A stretch of DNA of 34,948 bases from Candidatus Binataceae bacterium (GTDB lineage: Bacteria > Desulfobacterota > Binatia > Binatales > Binataceae). The notes beneath the pieces were generated by a model that saw only the letters and a program-made list of their open reading frames with translations, ran no database searches and was not told where the DNA came from. Each line of letters begins with the position of its first letter. Position 1 is the stretch's first letter. This document shows positions 24,144 to 31,497 of the stretch, one piece after another. The DNA is taken from positions 1 to 34,948 of the forward strand of contig DASXMJ010000155.1 in the NCBI GenBank assembly GCA_036495685.1, written 5' to 3'. A program made the translations under genes and the position numbers.

Positions 24144-26393
24144 CTACTTATGGATATTGACTTCGACCGTGCCTTGCCGGGCGAGAACCTCCACCGCCGC
24201 GGCGTTACTTGGCATGCGCCGAAAATTTAAGGAGACCGTTCCCTGTCCCACCTTCAGGTTTTCAACTTTTATCCAATCCAGCCAGGAGGGCAGCACGGGA
24301 GTCTCGATCGTTACGCTATTCTCAAAGCCCTGGATACGCATTCCGAGGATCGCCTGAAGGATCAGGAACACGCTGGCCGCCGCCCACGCTTGCGGCTGGC
24401 AGGCGACCGGATAAGGGACCGGACCGAGCTGAGGTTCGCGATGAAAACCGCAGAACAGCTCGGGCAGACTGCCGCTCCGGAAACTGACCGCCGCATCGAG
24501 CAGACCCTCGAGGATACGAATTACCCCGTCGCGATTACCACAACGCGCAAGCCCCAGCGCCGCGATCGCGTTGTCGTGCGGCCAGACGGAGCCGTTATGA
24601 TAGCTCATCGGATTATAGCGGCGCTCGGAATCGCTGAGCGTCCGGATGCCCCATCCCGTGAACATGTCGTCGAGCAGCAACCGCGCGGAGAGCTTCTGGC
24701 CTTGTGCGCCGTCCACGATTCCGGTCGCCAAGCAGTGGCCCGCATTGGAGCTCATCACCTTGCAGGCCTTCTTGTCGCCATCCAGCGCCAGCGCGACGGT
24801 CTGCTTCTGCTCGATCCAGAAGTCACGGATGAACTTGCTTTTCAGGGCGGCCGCCCGCTGGGACAACTTGCCCGCCAGCTCGATGTGCCCGAGGCGAGTG
24901 GCAACGCTGCCGATTTCGGTATAGGCGGCGTAGAGATAACCCTGCACCTCGCACAATGCGATGGGAGGCGCTGCCAGGGCGCCATCGGCGTGCGAGATGG
25001 AGTCGAAGGAATCCTTCCAGCCCTGGTTGGCTAGACCCTGCGGCGTTTCCCGCATGTATTCTAAGTAGCCGTCGTGGTCGCGGTCGCCCCATTTGTCGAT
25101 CCATTCGAGCGCCCGCTCGACGTTCGGCCACAAGTCGGTCGCGAGCTTAAGGTCTCCAGTTATCGAAACGTAGAGCCCGACCAGCCAGAGGAAAAGCGGC
25201 GTCGCGTCGATGGTGCCGTAATAGCGACCGAACGGAATCTCTCCGGTGGCTGCCATTTCGCCGGCTCGCATTTCGTGAACAATTTTGCCGGGCTGCTCAT
25301 CGCGCGCGTCGTCAACCTTGGTGCCCTGTAGCCCGGCCAGCATCTTGATCGTGCGCCCCGCGATGTCGGGGTTGAACTGCAACACCGACAGGGCCGTAAA
25401 GATGCTGTCACGTCCGAACAAAGTCGCGAACCACGGGATGCCGGCCATCATAAACGAGCCGCGGTCGGTGTGTGCGACGATCGAGGTTAGATCGGCTGCC
25501 GACCTCCGCAGCAGGAAATCCAGGATTCCGTGACTGGCGGTTATGTTGGCCCATCCCTCTCGCGCCGCGGCAATTTCACTGTGTCGCGCCGCCAGCGCAC
25601 CCTGGAAATTCGCCGGAGGGTTCACCATTAGAGGCCGCCCGGTGGCCTCCTCAATGCCGCAACTGACACGGACCTCCAGCTTCACACATTCGTCGGCTTT
25701 AAGTTCCAGGGCGAAAGAAGCGCGCCGATCGTCCAGTGCTTTAGGAAGAGGGTCGAACGTGATCTCAGTGAAGCGCGTCACCTTGTCCAGTCCGCGGTAA
25801 CGGAACCGGACGTGGCCGTCGCCGGTTTGGACGGGCAAATCCTGACCGCGCCGGCTTCGTTGCACACCCCGAACCTCGAATAAATCGGCAAAATCCACGC
25901 CAAACACCAGGTCAAACGGGAGCTTGGCCTGCGCGTGCGAGTAGTTGCTGACAACTAGACGGTGGTAGAGCGCGGCGTTGACTATCACCCAACTGCGCTC
26001 GATCTGAATCGAGTTGCGGGGCAGCTCGATCTTGCCCTCCGTTGCGGTGAGGTCCGGATTGGTCAGGTTGACTCGAAACTCTGCGTTATCGTCGCTCAGG
26101 TAGGAGTTGAGAAAGTAGGGGGCCTGGCCGGCGATGCTCATTTCGAACCCGCTTAGAAAACGCGTGTCCTTGAAGAAGAATCCCAATGCTTCGACGGGGG
26201 AATCTGCAATGTCGCCGCCAACCTCGAACACGGCAAAGCTTTGCGCATCGGCGAGCACCCGCGTTTCGCGACGCGAGGTCAGCGACGAAGCTAGAACGTA
26301 GAAATCCGGTCCGACTTTGAGAACGGTACGCGCCTTGGCCACGCCGGGCCCCTTGCGCGCTCGTTTTGCTGCGGTCTTGGTCTCCTGTTTCAT
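24144..26393 (-). CDS. Amylo-alpha-1,6-glucosidase / glycogen debranching-type enzyme
   Basis: A 749-residue two-domain protein. The N-terminal ~300 residues form a beta-sandwich of the GDE N-terminal (bis) type (FFFKDTRFLSGFEMSIAG, VLASSLTSRRETRVL). The C-terminal (alpha/alpha)6 barrel contains AGIPWFATLFGRDSIFTAL, GKIVHEMRAGEMA, YYGTIDATPLFLWLVGLYV, NQGWKDSFDSISHADG and YHNGSVWPHDNAIAALGL, hallmark loops of bacterial amylo-1,6-glucosidase-like proteins. The enzyme should remove alpha-1,6 branches from glycogen-like glucans or act on trehalose-linked polymers. It is 31 bases downstream of a GT4 glycosyltransferase on the same strand, a pairing often seen in bacteria and suggesting a glucan or sugar-stress module. 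A Lys/Arg-rich N-terminus (KRARKGPG) precedes the fold. Confidence 0.9.
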   Translation of the reverse strand: MKQETKTAAKRARKGPGVAKARTVLKVGPDFYVLASSLTSRRETRVLADAQSFAVFEVGGDIADSPVEALGFFFKDTRFLSGFEMSIAGQAPYFLNSYLSDDNAEFRVNLTNPDLTATEGKIELPRNSIQIERSWVIVNAALYHRLVVSNYSHAQAKLPFDLVFGVDFADLFEVRGVQRSRRGQDLPVQTGDGHVRFRYRGLDKVTRFTEITFDPLPKALDDRRASFALELKADECVKLEVRVSCGIEEATGRPLMVNPPANFQGALAARHSEIAAAREGWANITASHGILDFLLRRSAADLTSIVAHTDRGSFMMAGIPWFATLFGRDSIFTALSVLQFNPDIAGRTIKMLAGLQGTKVDDARDEQPGKIVHEMRAGEMAATGEIPFGRYYGTIDATPLFLWLVGLYVSITGDLKLATDLWPNVERALEWIDKWGDRDHDGYLEYMRETPQGLANQGWKDSFDSISHADGALAAPPIALCEVQGYLYAAYTEIGSVATRLGHIELAGKLSQRAAALKSKFIRDFWIEQKQTVALALDGDKKACKVMSSNAGHCLATGIVDGAQGQKLSARLLLDDMFTGWGIRTLSDSERRYNPMSYHNGSVWPHDNAIAALGLARCGNRDGVIRILEGLLDAAVSFRSGSLPELFCGFHREPQLGPVPYPVACQPQAWAAASVFLILQAILGMRIQGFENSVTIETPVLPSWLDWIKVENLKVGQGTVSLNFRRMPSNAAAVEVLARQGTVEVNIHK

Positions 26394-26424
26394 CAGACCG
26401 TGCCTTTTCGGGTTGGTCCCGCCG

Positions 26425-27531
26425 TTAGCGTCTTTTTGCAGGCTTCCTCATCGCGATCAGACGACGATAAACGCGCTCGTATGCTTGGGCCATCCTCTCG
26501 ACTGTGAATCGCTGCTCGAACTCCGCGCGAACCTTGGCGCGCGGCAATTCGACCGCCTTGCGCACCGCGGTCGCCATCTCATCCACCGTGCTTGCGATAT
26601 ATCCGCTGACACCGGGTTTCACGATTTCGGGTACGGATCCGTACGGCCGAGTGACGACCGGAGTACCGCACGCCATCGCTTCGATCATCGCCAGACCGAA
26701 TGGCTCAGGCCAATCGATGGTAAACAACAGCGCCGCCGCGTTGCCTAGGAAACCATTCTTCTCAACCTCGTTGATCTCACCGATGTATTCGATGTCGGGC
26801 GGCGCCAGATGCGGTTTCACTACTGCTTCGTAGTAGGCTTTGTTGGGGACGTCGACCTTGGCCGCGATCTTGAGTGGGATCCCGACTTTGCGCGCGACCT
26901 CCATTGCGAGATCCGGCCGCTTTTCCGGGGAGATTCTGCCCAGAAACGCCAGGTACTTGCCCGGACCGGGACTGAAGTGGAGCACGTCGTCTGGCAGGCC
27001 GTGATACACGGTTGCGCGCCAGTTCAGGAAGGGCAGAGGCGTGCGCTGTGCGTCGCTGATGGAGACCACCGGGGCCTTGCGATAGCGCGAGTAAATCGGC
27101 ACAAGCGCATCGATGTCGAGGCGGCCGTGCAGAGTGGTTAGCGACGGAATTCCCGGCGAAAGTTCCGCAAACGGGAACGTCCAATAGTCTACGTGACCGT
27201 GGATGATGTCGAAGTGTTGGTCAGCATTCCTGTAGGCATCGCTGATCATCGGAAAGTGGAGGAATACACCTTGCTCCGAGAGGCCCGCCAATCGTAGTGA
27301 TTCCGGATAACCAGCATGCAGTCGCGCCTTGGTTGACGAATCGCCCGAGGCAAACAGCGTAACCTTATGGCCACGCCGCACCAGTTCGTCGGCGAGATAT
27401 GCAACGACCCGCTCGGTGCCACCATAGAGCTTGGGCGGAACGCGCTCATAGAGCGGGGCAATCTGTGCAATCCGTAATGGCCTGAAATCGGAACGCGGCG
27501 GCCTGGTGTTCCTCGCTCTCTTACTTGGCAA
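26425..27531 (-). CDS. Glycosyltransferase family 4 (GT-B) protein
   Basis: A 368-residue GT-B glycosyltransferase. The N-terminal domain starts LRIAQIAPLYERVPPKLYGGTERVV (acceptor side) and the C-terminal donor site includes FLGRISPEKRPDLAMEVA and the E-x7-E-like segment EPFGLAMIEAMACGTPVVTRPYGSVPEIV. It transfers a sugar from a nucleotide or phosphosugar to an unknown acceptor. Initiation is probably at TTG 27531: there is no Met before about residue 150, and a strong AAAGGAG (plus-strand 27540-27546) lies 8 bases before the TTG. It is followed after 31 bases by the debranching enzyme gene, so both probably form an operon. Confidence 0.9.
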   Translation of the reverse strand: MPSKRARNTRPPRSDFRPLRIAQIAPLYERVPPKLYGGTERVVAYLADELVRRGHKVTLFASGDSSTKARLHAGYPESLRLAGLSEQGVFLHFPMISDAYRNADQHFDIIHGHVDYWTFPFAELSPGIPSLTTLHGRLDIDALVPIYSRYRKAPVVSISDAQRTPLPFLNWRATVYHGLPDDVLHFSPGPGKYLAFLGRISPEKRPDLAMEVARKVGIPLKIAAKVDVPNKAYYEAVVKPHLAPPDIEYIGEINEVEKNGFLGNAAALLFTIDWPEPFGLAMIEAMACGTPVVTRPYGSVPEIVKPGVSGYIASTVDEMATAVRKAVELPRAKVRAEFEQRFTVERMAQAYERVYRRLIAMRKPAKRR

Positions 27532-27833
27532 AACCCGTGCTCCTTTCGATTGCGGCGCCCGCGCGGCAAACAGCGATCAATCGGCCCACATATAAGCATG
27601 GTGCCACCGCGACTGGAACGACCGTCTTATGCAAGCTTCCGCCTGGCAAGTCCCCTTGGTGGAGCGATGCCGCGGCGCTACCCCGTCACGGTAGAGCCGA
27701 AACCACAGATCGCGCTGCTGCCGTGACTTTCAGTCACGCAAAATTCACCGACCGCACCATCGCGGTGTTCTTTCCCGGCAGTGCAACTGCAGATAGTTTA
27801 AATGAGGCTGGAATCGCTCCTAGGAGAAGCGCA
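27532..27833. other. Divergent intergenic region, GT4 operon / Rieske gene
   Basis: About 300 bases separate the divergent starts. Apart from the GT4 Shine-Dalgarno (27540-27546) and the Rieske gene's AGGAG (27822-27826), an AT-rich TAGTTTAAAT at about 27793-27802 is the best -10-like candidate. No gene is supported. Confidence 0.35.
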
Positions 27834-28904
27834 ATGACTTCCGATCTCCAGACTGACAGCGAGCTGGCCCGGCGCCTCGAGCAAGGTGAGACTTTGCCGG
27901 CGGCATGGTACGTGAGCCCCACGGTTTTTGCCGTCGAGAACGCAAATATCTTCCGCAAGTGCTGGCAGTACGTGGGTCACGCCGGGCAGGTGGGGAGAGC
28001 GGGCGATTTCTTCACCGCACGGTTGGGCGATATTCCAATCGTCGTAACGCGTGACGACAGCGGCGTGCTTCGCGCGATCGCCAACGTATGCCGGCACCGG
28101 GGAAGCGAGGTGGTGCTGGAATGTGCGGGCAATCGCAAGACCCTGCAATGTCACTACCACGGATGGACCTACAATCTCGACGGCTCGCTGCGGGCGGCGC
28201 CGCGCGCCAATGAGCAACCCTCATTCGCAAAGGAGAATCTCTCGCTGATCCCGTTCGCGCTGGAGCAGTGGGGGCCGTTGATCTTCGTGAACCCCGATCC
28301 TCTGGCGCGCTCGTTCCGCGAGATAAATGCCGGACTGCCCGCCCTGTTCGAGCGTGCCGGGTTAGAACTCGGTCGCCTGAGGATGGTGCGCCGCGACCTC
28401 TACGACTTGTCGGCCAATTGGAAAATCGTCATCGAGAATTTCAACGAGTGCTATCACTGTCCGGTCGCGCATCCGAAATTTTCGGAACTAATCGATACCG
28501 ATGCCTATAGTTCTGACACCGCGAACGAATACTTCTCCAGCTACTACGGACCGATTGTCGGTGTCAGCAACGGCGGCGTGAACTATGTCACCTTGTGGCC
28601 GACGGTGATGTTCGCGCTGTCTGCGAAGCCTCACGCGATGCAGGTGCTGCGCACCTGGCCGCTGGATGTTCATCACACGCGCGAGACCATCGACTACTAC
28701 TTCTCCGAAGAAGTGAGTGAAAACGAGATTCGCGAGTATGTCGAGTTGAGCGATCTGGTTCAGCGGGAGGACGTCGTGCTGTGTGAATCAGTGCAGCGCG
28801 GCCTGGATTCGGGCGTCATCAATCACGGCCAACTTATGCTCTCACGCGAACGTGGCATCCAGCACTTTCAGAAACTGGTACATCGCTTTGTATCGGGTGG
28901 GTAG
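27834..28904 (+). CDS. Rieske non-heme iron oxygenase alpha subunit (quaternary-amine/aromatic oxygenase type)
   Basis: A 356-residue oxygenase. The Rieske [2Fe-2S] ligands are C86-x-H88 and C106-x2-H109. The mononuclear iron site begins at Glu205-C-Y-His208-x4-His213 within ENFNECYHCPVAHP, with Asp313 (REDVVLCE) a candidate third ligand. In naphthalene-dioxygenase-type enzymes the residue three before the first His is a bridging Asp; here it is Glu, as in carnitine/glycine-betaine oxygenases, so demethylation or N-trimethyl substrates are more likely than ring dihydroxylation. ATG 27834 follows AGGAG by 7 bases; the longer upstream ORF lacks homology. No ferredoxin or reductase gene is next to it. 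Confidence 0.9.
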   Translation: MTSDLQTDSELARRLEQGETLPAAWYVSPTVFAVENANIFRKCWQYVGHAGQVGRAGDFFTARLGDIPIVVTRDDSGVLRAIANVCRHRGSEVVLECAGNRKTLQCHYHGWTYNLDGSLRAAPRANEQPSFAKENLSLIPFALEQWGPLIFVNPDPLARSFREINAGLPALFERAGLELGRLRMVRRDLYDLSANWKIVIENFNECYHCPVAHPKFSELIDTDAYSSDTANEYFSSYYGPIVGVSNGGVNYVTLWPTVMFALSAKPHAMQVLRTWPLDVHHTRETIDYYFSEEVSENEIREYVELSDLVQREDVVLCESVQRGLDSGVINHGQLMLSRERGIQHFQKLVHRFVSGG

Positions 28905-28919
28905 TTCCAGCGAGCGTCT

Positions 28920-29129
28920 TTAAGCCTTTACCAACGCAACCAGGTAAACCGACCGATCGGGCAGCCGGTAGGCGTGCGTATAGGGTGCCCATCCCTCGAT
29001 GGGCTCGATTAGCTCAGGCTCCCCGTCGATTCCCTCCAGTATCTCCTCCCAGTCCTCCACCTCCGCATCGGGAATGCGGTGGTATTTGCCGTTGCGCGCG
29101 AATACCATCACGCATCGGATCATTGCCAC
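28920..29129 (-). CDS. Small hypothetical acidic protein, 69 residues
   Basis: A compact ORF (MAMIRCVMVFARNGKYHRI..., ending VYLVALVKA) rich in Glu/Asp in the middle (EVEDWEEILEG). An AAGGA stands about 9 bases upstream of the ATG, and it follows the DDN-type nitroreductase gene by 15 bases on the same strand, both supporting translation. No domain is recognised. It converges with the Rieske gene 15 bases away. Confidence 0.55.
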   Translation of the reverse strand: MAMIRCVMVFARNGKYHRIPDAEVEDWEEILEGIDGEPELIEPIEGWAPYTHAYRLPDRSVYLVALVKA

Positions 29130-29144
29130 GATCCTTCTGGCTGG

Positions 29145-29558
29145 TCAGCCGACGCGTTCGAGGACCACAACGGGAATCTGTCGTGCCGTCTTCTTCCGGT
29201 AATCATTGAAGATCGGCATTTGCGAAGCCTGCTGATTGAACAAGCGCTCGCGCTCGGCTCCGCTTGGGAAGGTCGCCTTGGCCTGAAAACGCTCGCCGCC
29301 GATCTCCACCGTCGGAGTTGGATGGGCGACCAGATTATGGTACCAGGACGGATTTTTCGGTCCTCCCGCATAGGAGGCGATGATCACGTACTTGTCGCCA
29401 TCGCGCGAATAGACCAGCGGATTTACGTAGGTCTTGCCGCTTTTAGCACCCTTAGTGGTAAGCAGCACCATCGGCGCGCCCGCGAACTGACCACCGACGT
29501 TGCCGCCGTTGCCTCTGAATTCCTCGATAACCTTGCGATTGATCTCTTTCATGTCCAT
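29145..29558 (-). CDS. DDN-family F420H2-dependent nitroreductase/quinone reductase
   Basis: A 137-residue split-barrel protein of the deazaflavin-dependent nitroreductase (DDN, PF04075-type) family: GGQFAGAPMVLLTTKGAKSG, VNPLVYSRDGDKYVIIASYAGGPKNPSWYHNL and the C-terminal FPSGAERERLFNQQASQMPIF are typical. It uses reduced F420 (or a flavin) to reduce quinones or nitro compounds. Presence implies F420 in the organism. Reduction of quinones made during hydroquinone metabolism would be a plausible use but is speculative given the distance. Confidence 0.9.
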   Translation of the reverse strand: MDMKEINRKVIEEFRGNGGNVGGQFAGAPMVLLTTKGAKSGKTYVNPLVYSRDGDKYVIIASYAGGPKNPSWYHNLVAHPTPTVEIGGERFQAKATFPSGAERERLFNQQASQMPIFNDYRKKTARQIPVVVLERVG

Positions 29559-29627
29559 GCGAGTCGCTCCGAGTAGAAGTATTGCGAAACATCAGCATAA
29601 CCGATTTGGTTCACGAGCGCACAGGTT

Positions 29628-30335
29628 TCAGCTGTTGACGAACGCCGAGGGCGCTTCACCCTCAAGGTTCGAATACTTGGATTTCTTGTTAGCAAACCGA
29701 ATGAAAGCGACGGTGTCGTACAGTCCATGGCACAATATGACGGCCAAAAGACTGTATCCGCTGATGACAAACAAAACGCCGAACAGAACGGAAAGTTGCA
29801 CTATTATCGCGACCGCGCGCGAGCCCTGGTAGATATGAATTACGCCCGCTCCGGATGCCGCCAACCACACCGCGCACGCCGCAGCAATCGGAACCCCGAG
29901 CCAGGCGCGCAGCCACAACTCTATCGACCTTAGTACAATACCTCTGAAAGCAAGCTCTTCTAAAATTCCTCCCAGGACCCACGCGACCAGGATGCCGGCG
30001 ACCAGTTTCATGGTGGATTGCTGTATCGCCCGGAACGACTGCAGAGTGGGTGGCTCGGCAAACCATCGAGTCGCTAACCTGTCAGCTATGGGGCTGTAGG
30101 CGAGCATCAGGCCCCACCACACCAGCACAAGTCCAATCGCGACAAACGGCCGGCCCGGCATTCCGAGACCAAGTTCCTCGGCCGATACTGTGCCGCGGGC
30201 AAGTGCCACGGCTGTATAAAAGCCGATTGTAGAAAGCCCTCCGACCAAAACAATGGTCGAGCGACGGAAGCGTATGCCTACGATCCCGAGCCATATCGCA
30301 ATCAGGAGGAGCGCGGTGTGTTGGAAGGTCGTCAT
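29628..30335 (-). CDS. CPBP-family intramembrane metalloprotease (CAAX-like)
   Basis: A 235-residue protein with six to seven predicted membrane helices. The CPBP motifs are present: EEx3R in GGILEELAFRG (Glu126-Glu127, Arg131), a second His-containing helix (VIHIYQGSR) and a third (LCHGLYDTVAF). Members cleave or protect membrane or prenylated peptides. The start ATG lies just 10 bases before the 3' end of the degenerate tRNA-Sec copy on the same strand, with no clear SD, so transcription may read through that element. Confidence 0.87.
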   Translation of the reverse strand: MTTFQHTALLLIAIWLGIVGIRFRRSTIVLVGGLSTIGFYTAVALARGTVSAEELGLGMPGRPFVAIGLVLVWWGLMLAYSPIADRLATRWFAEPPTLQSFRAIQQSTMKLVAGILVAWVLGGILEELAFRGIVLRSIELWLRAWLGVPIAAACAVWLAASGAGVIHIYQGSRAVAIIVQLSVLFGVLFVISGYSLLAVILCHGLYDTVAFIRFANKKSKYSNLEGEAPSAFVNS

Positions 30336-30345
30336 ACGGCGACGT

Positions 30346-30440
30346 TGGCGGAGAGGGGAGGGGGGTCGAACCCCTCCGGCAACCGCAATGGCTGCCAGGC
30401 CGGTTTTAGGAAGACCGGTAGGCCACCAAGCCCCATTCTT
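30346..30440 (-). pseudogene. Degenerate tRNA-Sec copy (selC-like remnant)
   Basis: Reading on the minus strand, the T-arm, long variable arm, anticodon stem and 3' CCA resemble the intact selC at 31343-31438, with a 36-base exact match (30372-30407 versus 31367-31402). Defects: the anticodon loop is 9 nt (CTTCCTAAA) instead of 7, the D stem has weak or mismatched pairs, and the 8 bases at the 5' end do not pair with the 3' acceptor strand. Hence it is probably non-functional, a relic of duplication or of an att site. An aberrant variant tRNA-Sec is not fully excluded. Confidence 0.75.
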
Positions 30441-30453
30441 CGAGAGGCTTCTA

Positions 30454-31146
30454 TCACAAGCCGTGAAAAGGACCTAAATCCCTCTCACGTTGCTCGGGAG
30501 GCTTGAGCTCCTCTTGAATGATAGCTCCGTGCTGAGCGCCAACCGCCGGATCACCCGATTGCGAATTCACCTGGTCGCAGGCGTCGGCATCACCAAAAGC
30601 GCACGCTTCGTACAGCTTTTTCACTGAACTCGATGTGCTCGTCTTTGTGGCGGTCGTATCCGCCACGTATACGACACGAACGTCGAACTCCTTCGGTTTC
30701 TGCTGGTCCGGAAAAATGAATACGTTATTGTGCCGTCCACAGGCCGAAAAGGCGATGTGAAAGGTCTTGTCTGCCGGTTCTTCGACAGGTTTTTCCACTG
30801 TGTAGCCCCCGATCCCCAACTCACTCGTGTAAAAGGACTCGAGTCCCGCATAGGTTTCTCCTTGCGTCAAGAAATCAACCCGGCGCATCGAGCCTTGCAA
30901 GTCGGAAACTTCCGCGACGGTCGCGTGCGCGGGAATCGGGATGCTTTTGTCCCAATCGTTCGGGACACCATCGGGTAGCGGATGGGGATGAGCCAGGGCA
31001 TAGGCATCCACCTCGCACGGTTGGCTCGACTTGAGCGTCGAACAACTTGCGGATCCTCCGACAGTCAATACGACGCCAATGGCTACGGCGCAGCAATGAT
31101 TCCGGAAGTGGTCGAAACAGCCATGCGAAATTAATGGCGGTGTCAT
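30454..31146 (-). CDS. Hypothetical envelope protein with one Sel1-like motif
   Basis: A 230-residue protein that I cannot assign to a family. A hydrophobic stretch (AVAIGVVLTVGGSASC, residues ~20-35) ends in a Cys preceded by SAS, an imperfect lipobox that may mark a lipoprotein. Near residues 180-192 the pattern KLYEACAFGDADAC resembles a single Sel1-like repeat. The C-terminus is polar and short of recognisable motifs. The gene is enclosed between the intact and degenerate tRNA-Sec copies, so it could be cargo of a mobile element or simply flanked by it. A palindromic operator-like cluster lies upstream. Confidence 0.65.
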   Translation of the reverse strand: MTPPLISHGCFDHFRNHCCAVAIGVVLTVGGSASCSTLKSSQPCEVDAYALAHPHPLPDGVPNDWDKSIPIPAHATVAEVSDLQGSMRRVDFLTQGETYAGLESFYTSELGIGGYTVEKPVEEPADKTFHIAFSACGRHNNVFIFPDQQKPKEFDVRVVYVADTTATKTSTSSSVKKLYEACAFGDADACDQVNSQSGDPAVGAQHGAIIQEELKPPEQRERDLGPFHGL

Positions 31147-31178
31147 AGAGAGGCCTGCATCCTCGTCGCTCAGCGCAC

Positions 31179-31215
31179 TTGTCTATTTGTCGGTAACAAC
31201 TAGACAATTGTCTGG
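31179..31215. promoter_or_regulatory. Clustered TTGTCTA/TAGACAA sites, candidate operator
   Basis: The stretch contains TTGTCTA (31179-31185), TTGTC again, and a perfect 12-base palindrome AGACAATTGTCT (31202-31213). It sits 33-69 bases upstream of the start of the hypothetical envelope gene (minus strand). Repeated half-sites with dyad symmetry suggest a dimeric repressor; the regulator is not identified. Confidence 0.35.
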
Positions 31216-31342
31216 AGAAATGCAAGATTTCTCAACTGTTCATCGTCACGCGGACGACGAAATCAGTGGCATGCGCTTGGTCGGCCTTACGCTACCCGAT
31301 CGACCCGATGCTCTGGCGTGTCCCGAATAGTGGAGGCGTTTC

Positions 31343-31438
31343 TGGCGGAGGGGGGAGGGAGTCGAACCCTCCGGCAACCGCAATGGCTGCCAGGCCGGTT
31401 TTGAAGACCGGTGGGGCCACCGGGCCCCTTCCTCCTCC
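31343..31438 (-). tRNA. selC: tRNA-Sec (anticodon UCA), with encoded CCA
   Basis: The minus strand reads as a 96-base selenocysteine tRNA. Stem by stem: 5' acceptor GGAGGAGG with 3' CCCCCTCC (one A-C mismatch) and discriminator G plus CCA; D stem GGGGCC/GGCCCC with a 4-nt loop (CGGT); anticodon stem CCGGT/ACCGG with loop CTTCAAA (TCA at plus-strand 31402-31404); long variable arm GGCAGCC/GGTTGCC with loop ATTGC; T arm GAGGG/CCCTC with loop TTCGACT. The 8-bp acceptor, 6-bp D stem and long variable arm are the tRNA-Sec fold. It decodes UGA as selenocysteine when SelB and a SECIS are present. No selenoprotein was noticed in the window. Confidence 0.95.
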
Positions 31439-31497
31439 AAATATTTGATTTCATTGGCCTTTCGTTGAGAACTGGCTGCGCATTTCGAAGCTCAGTG

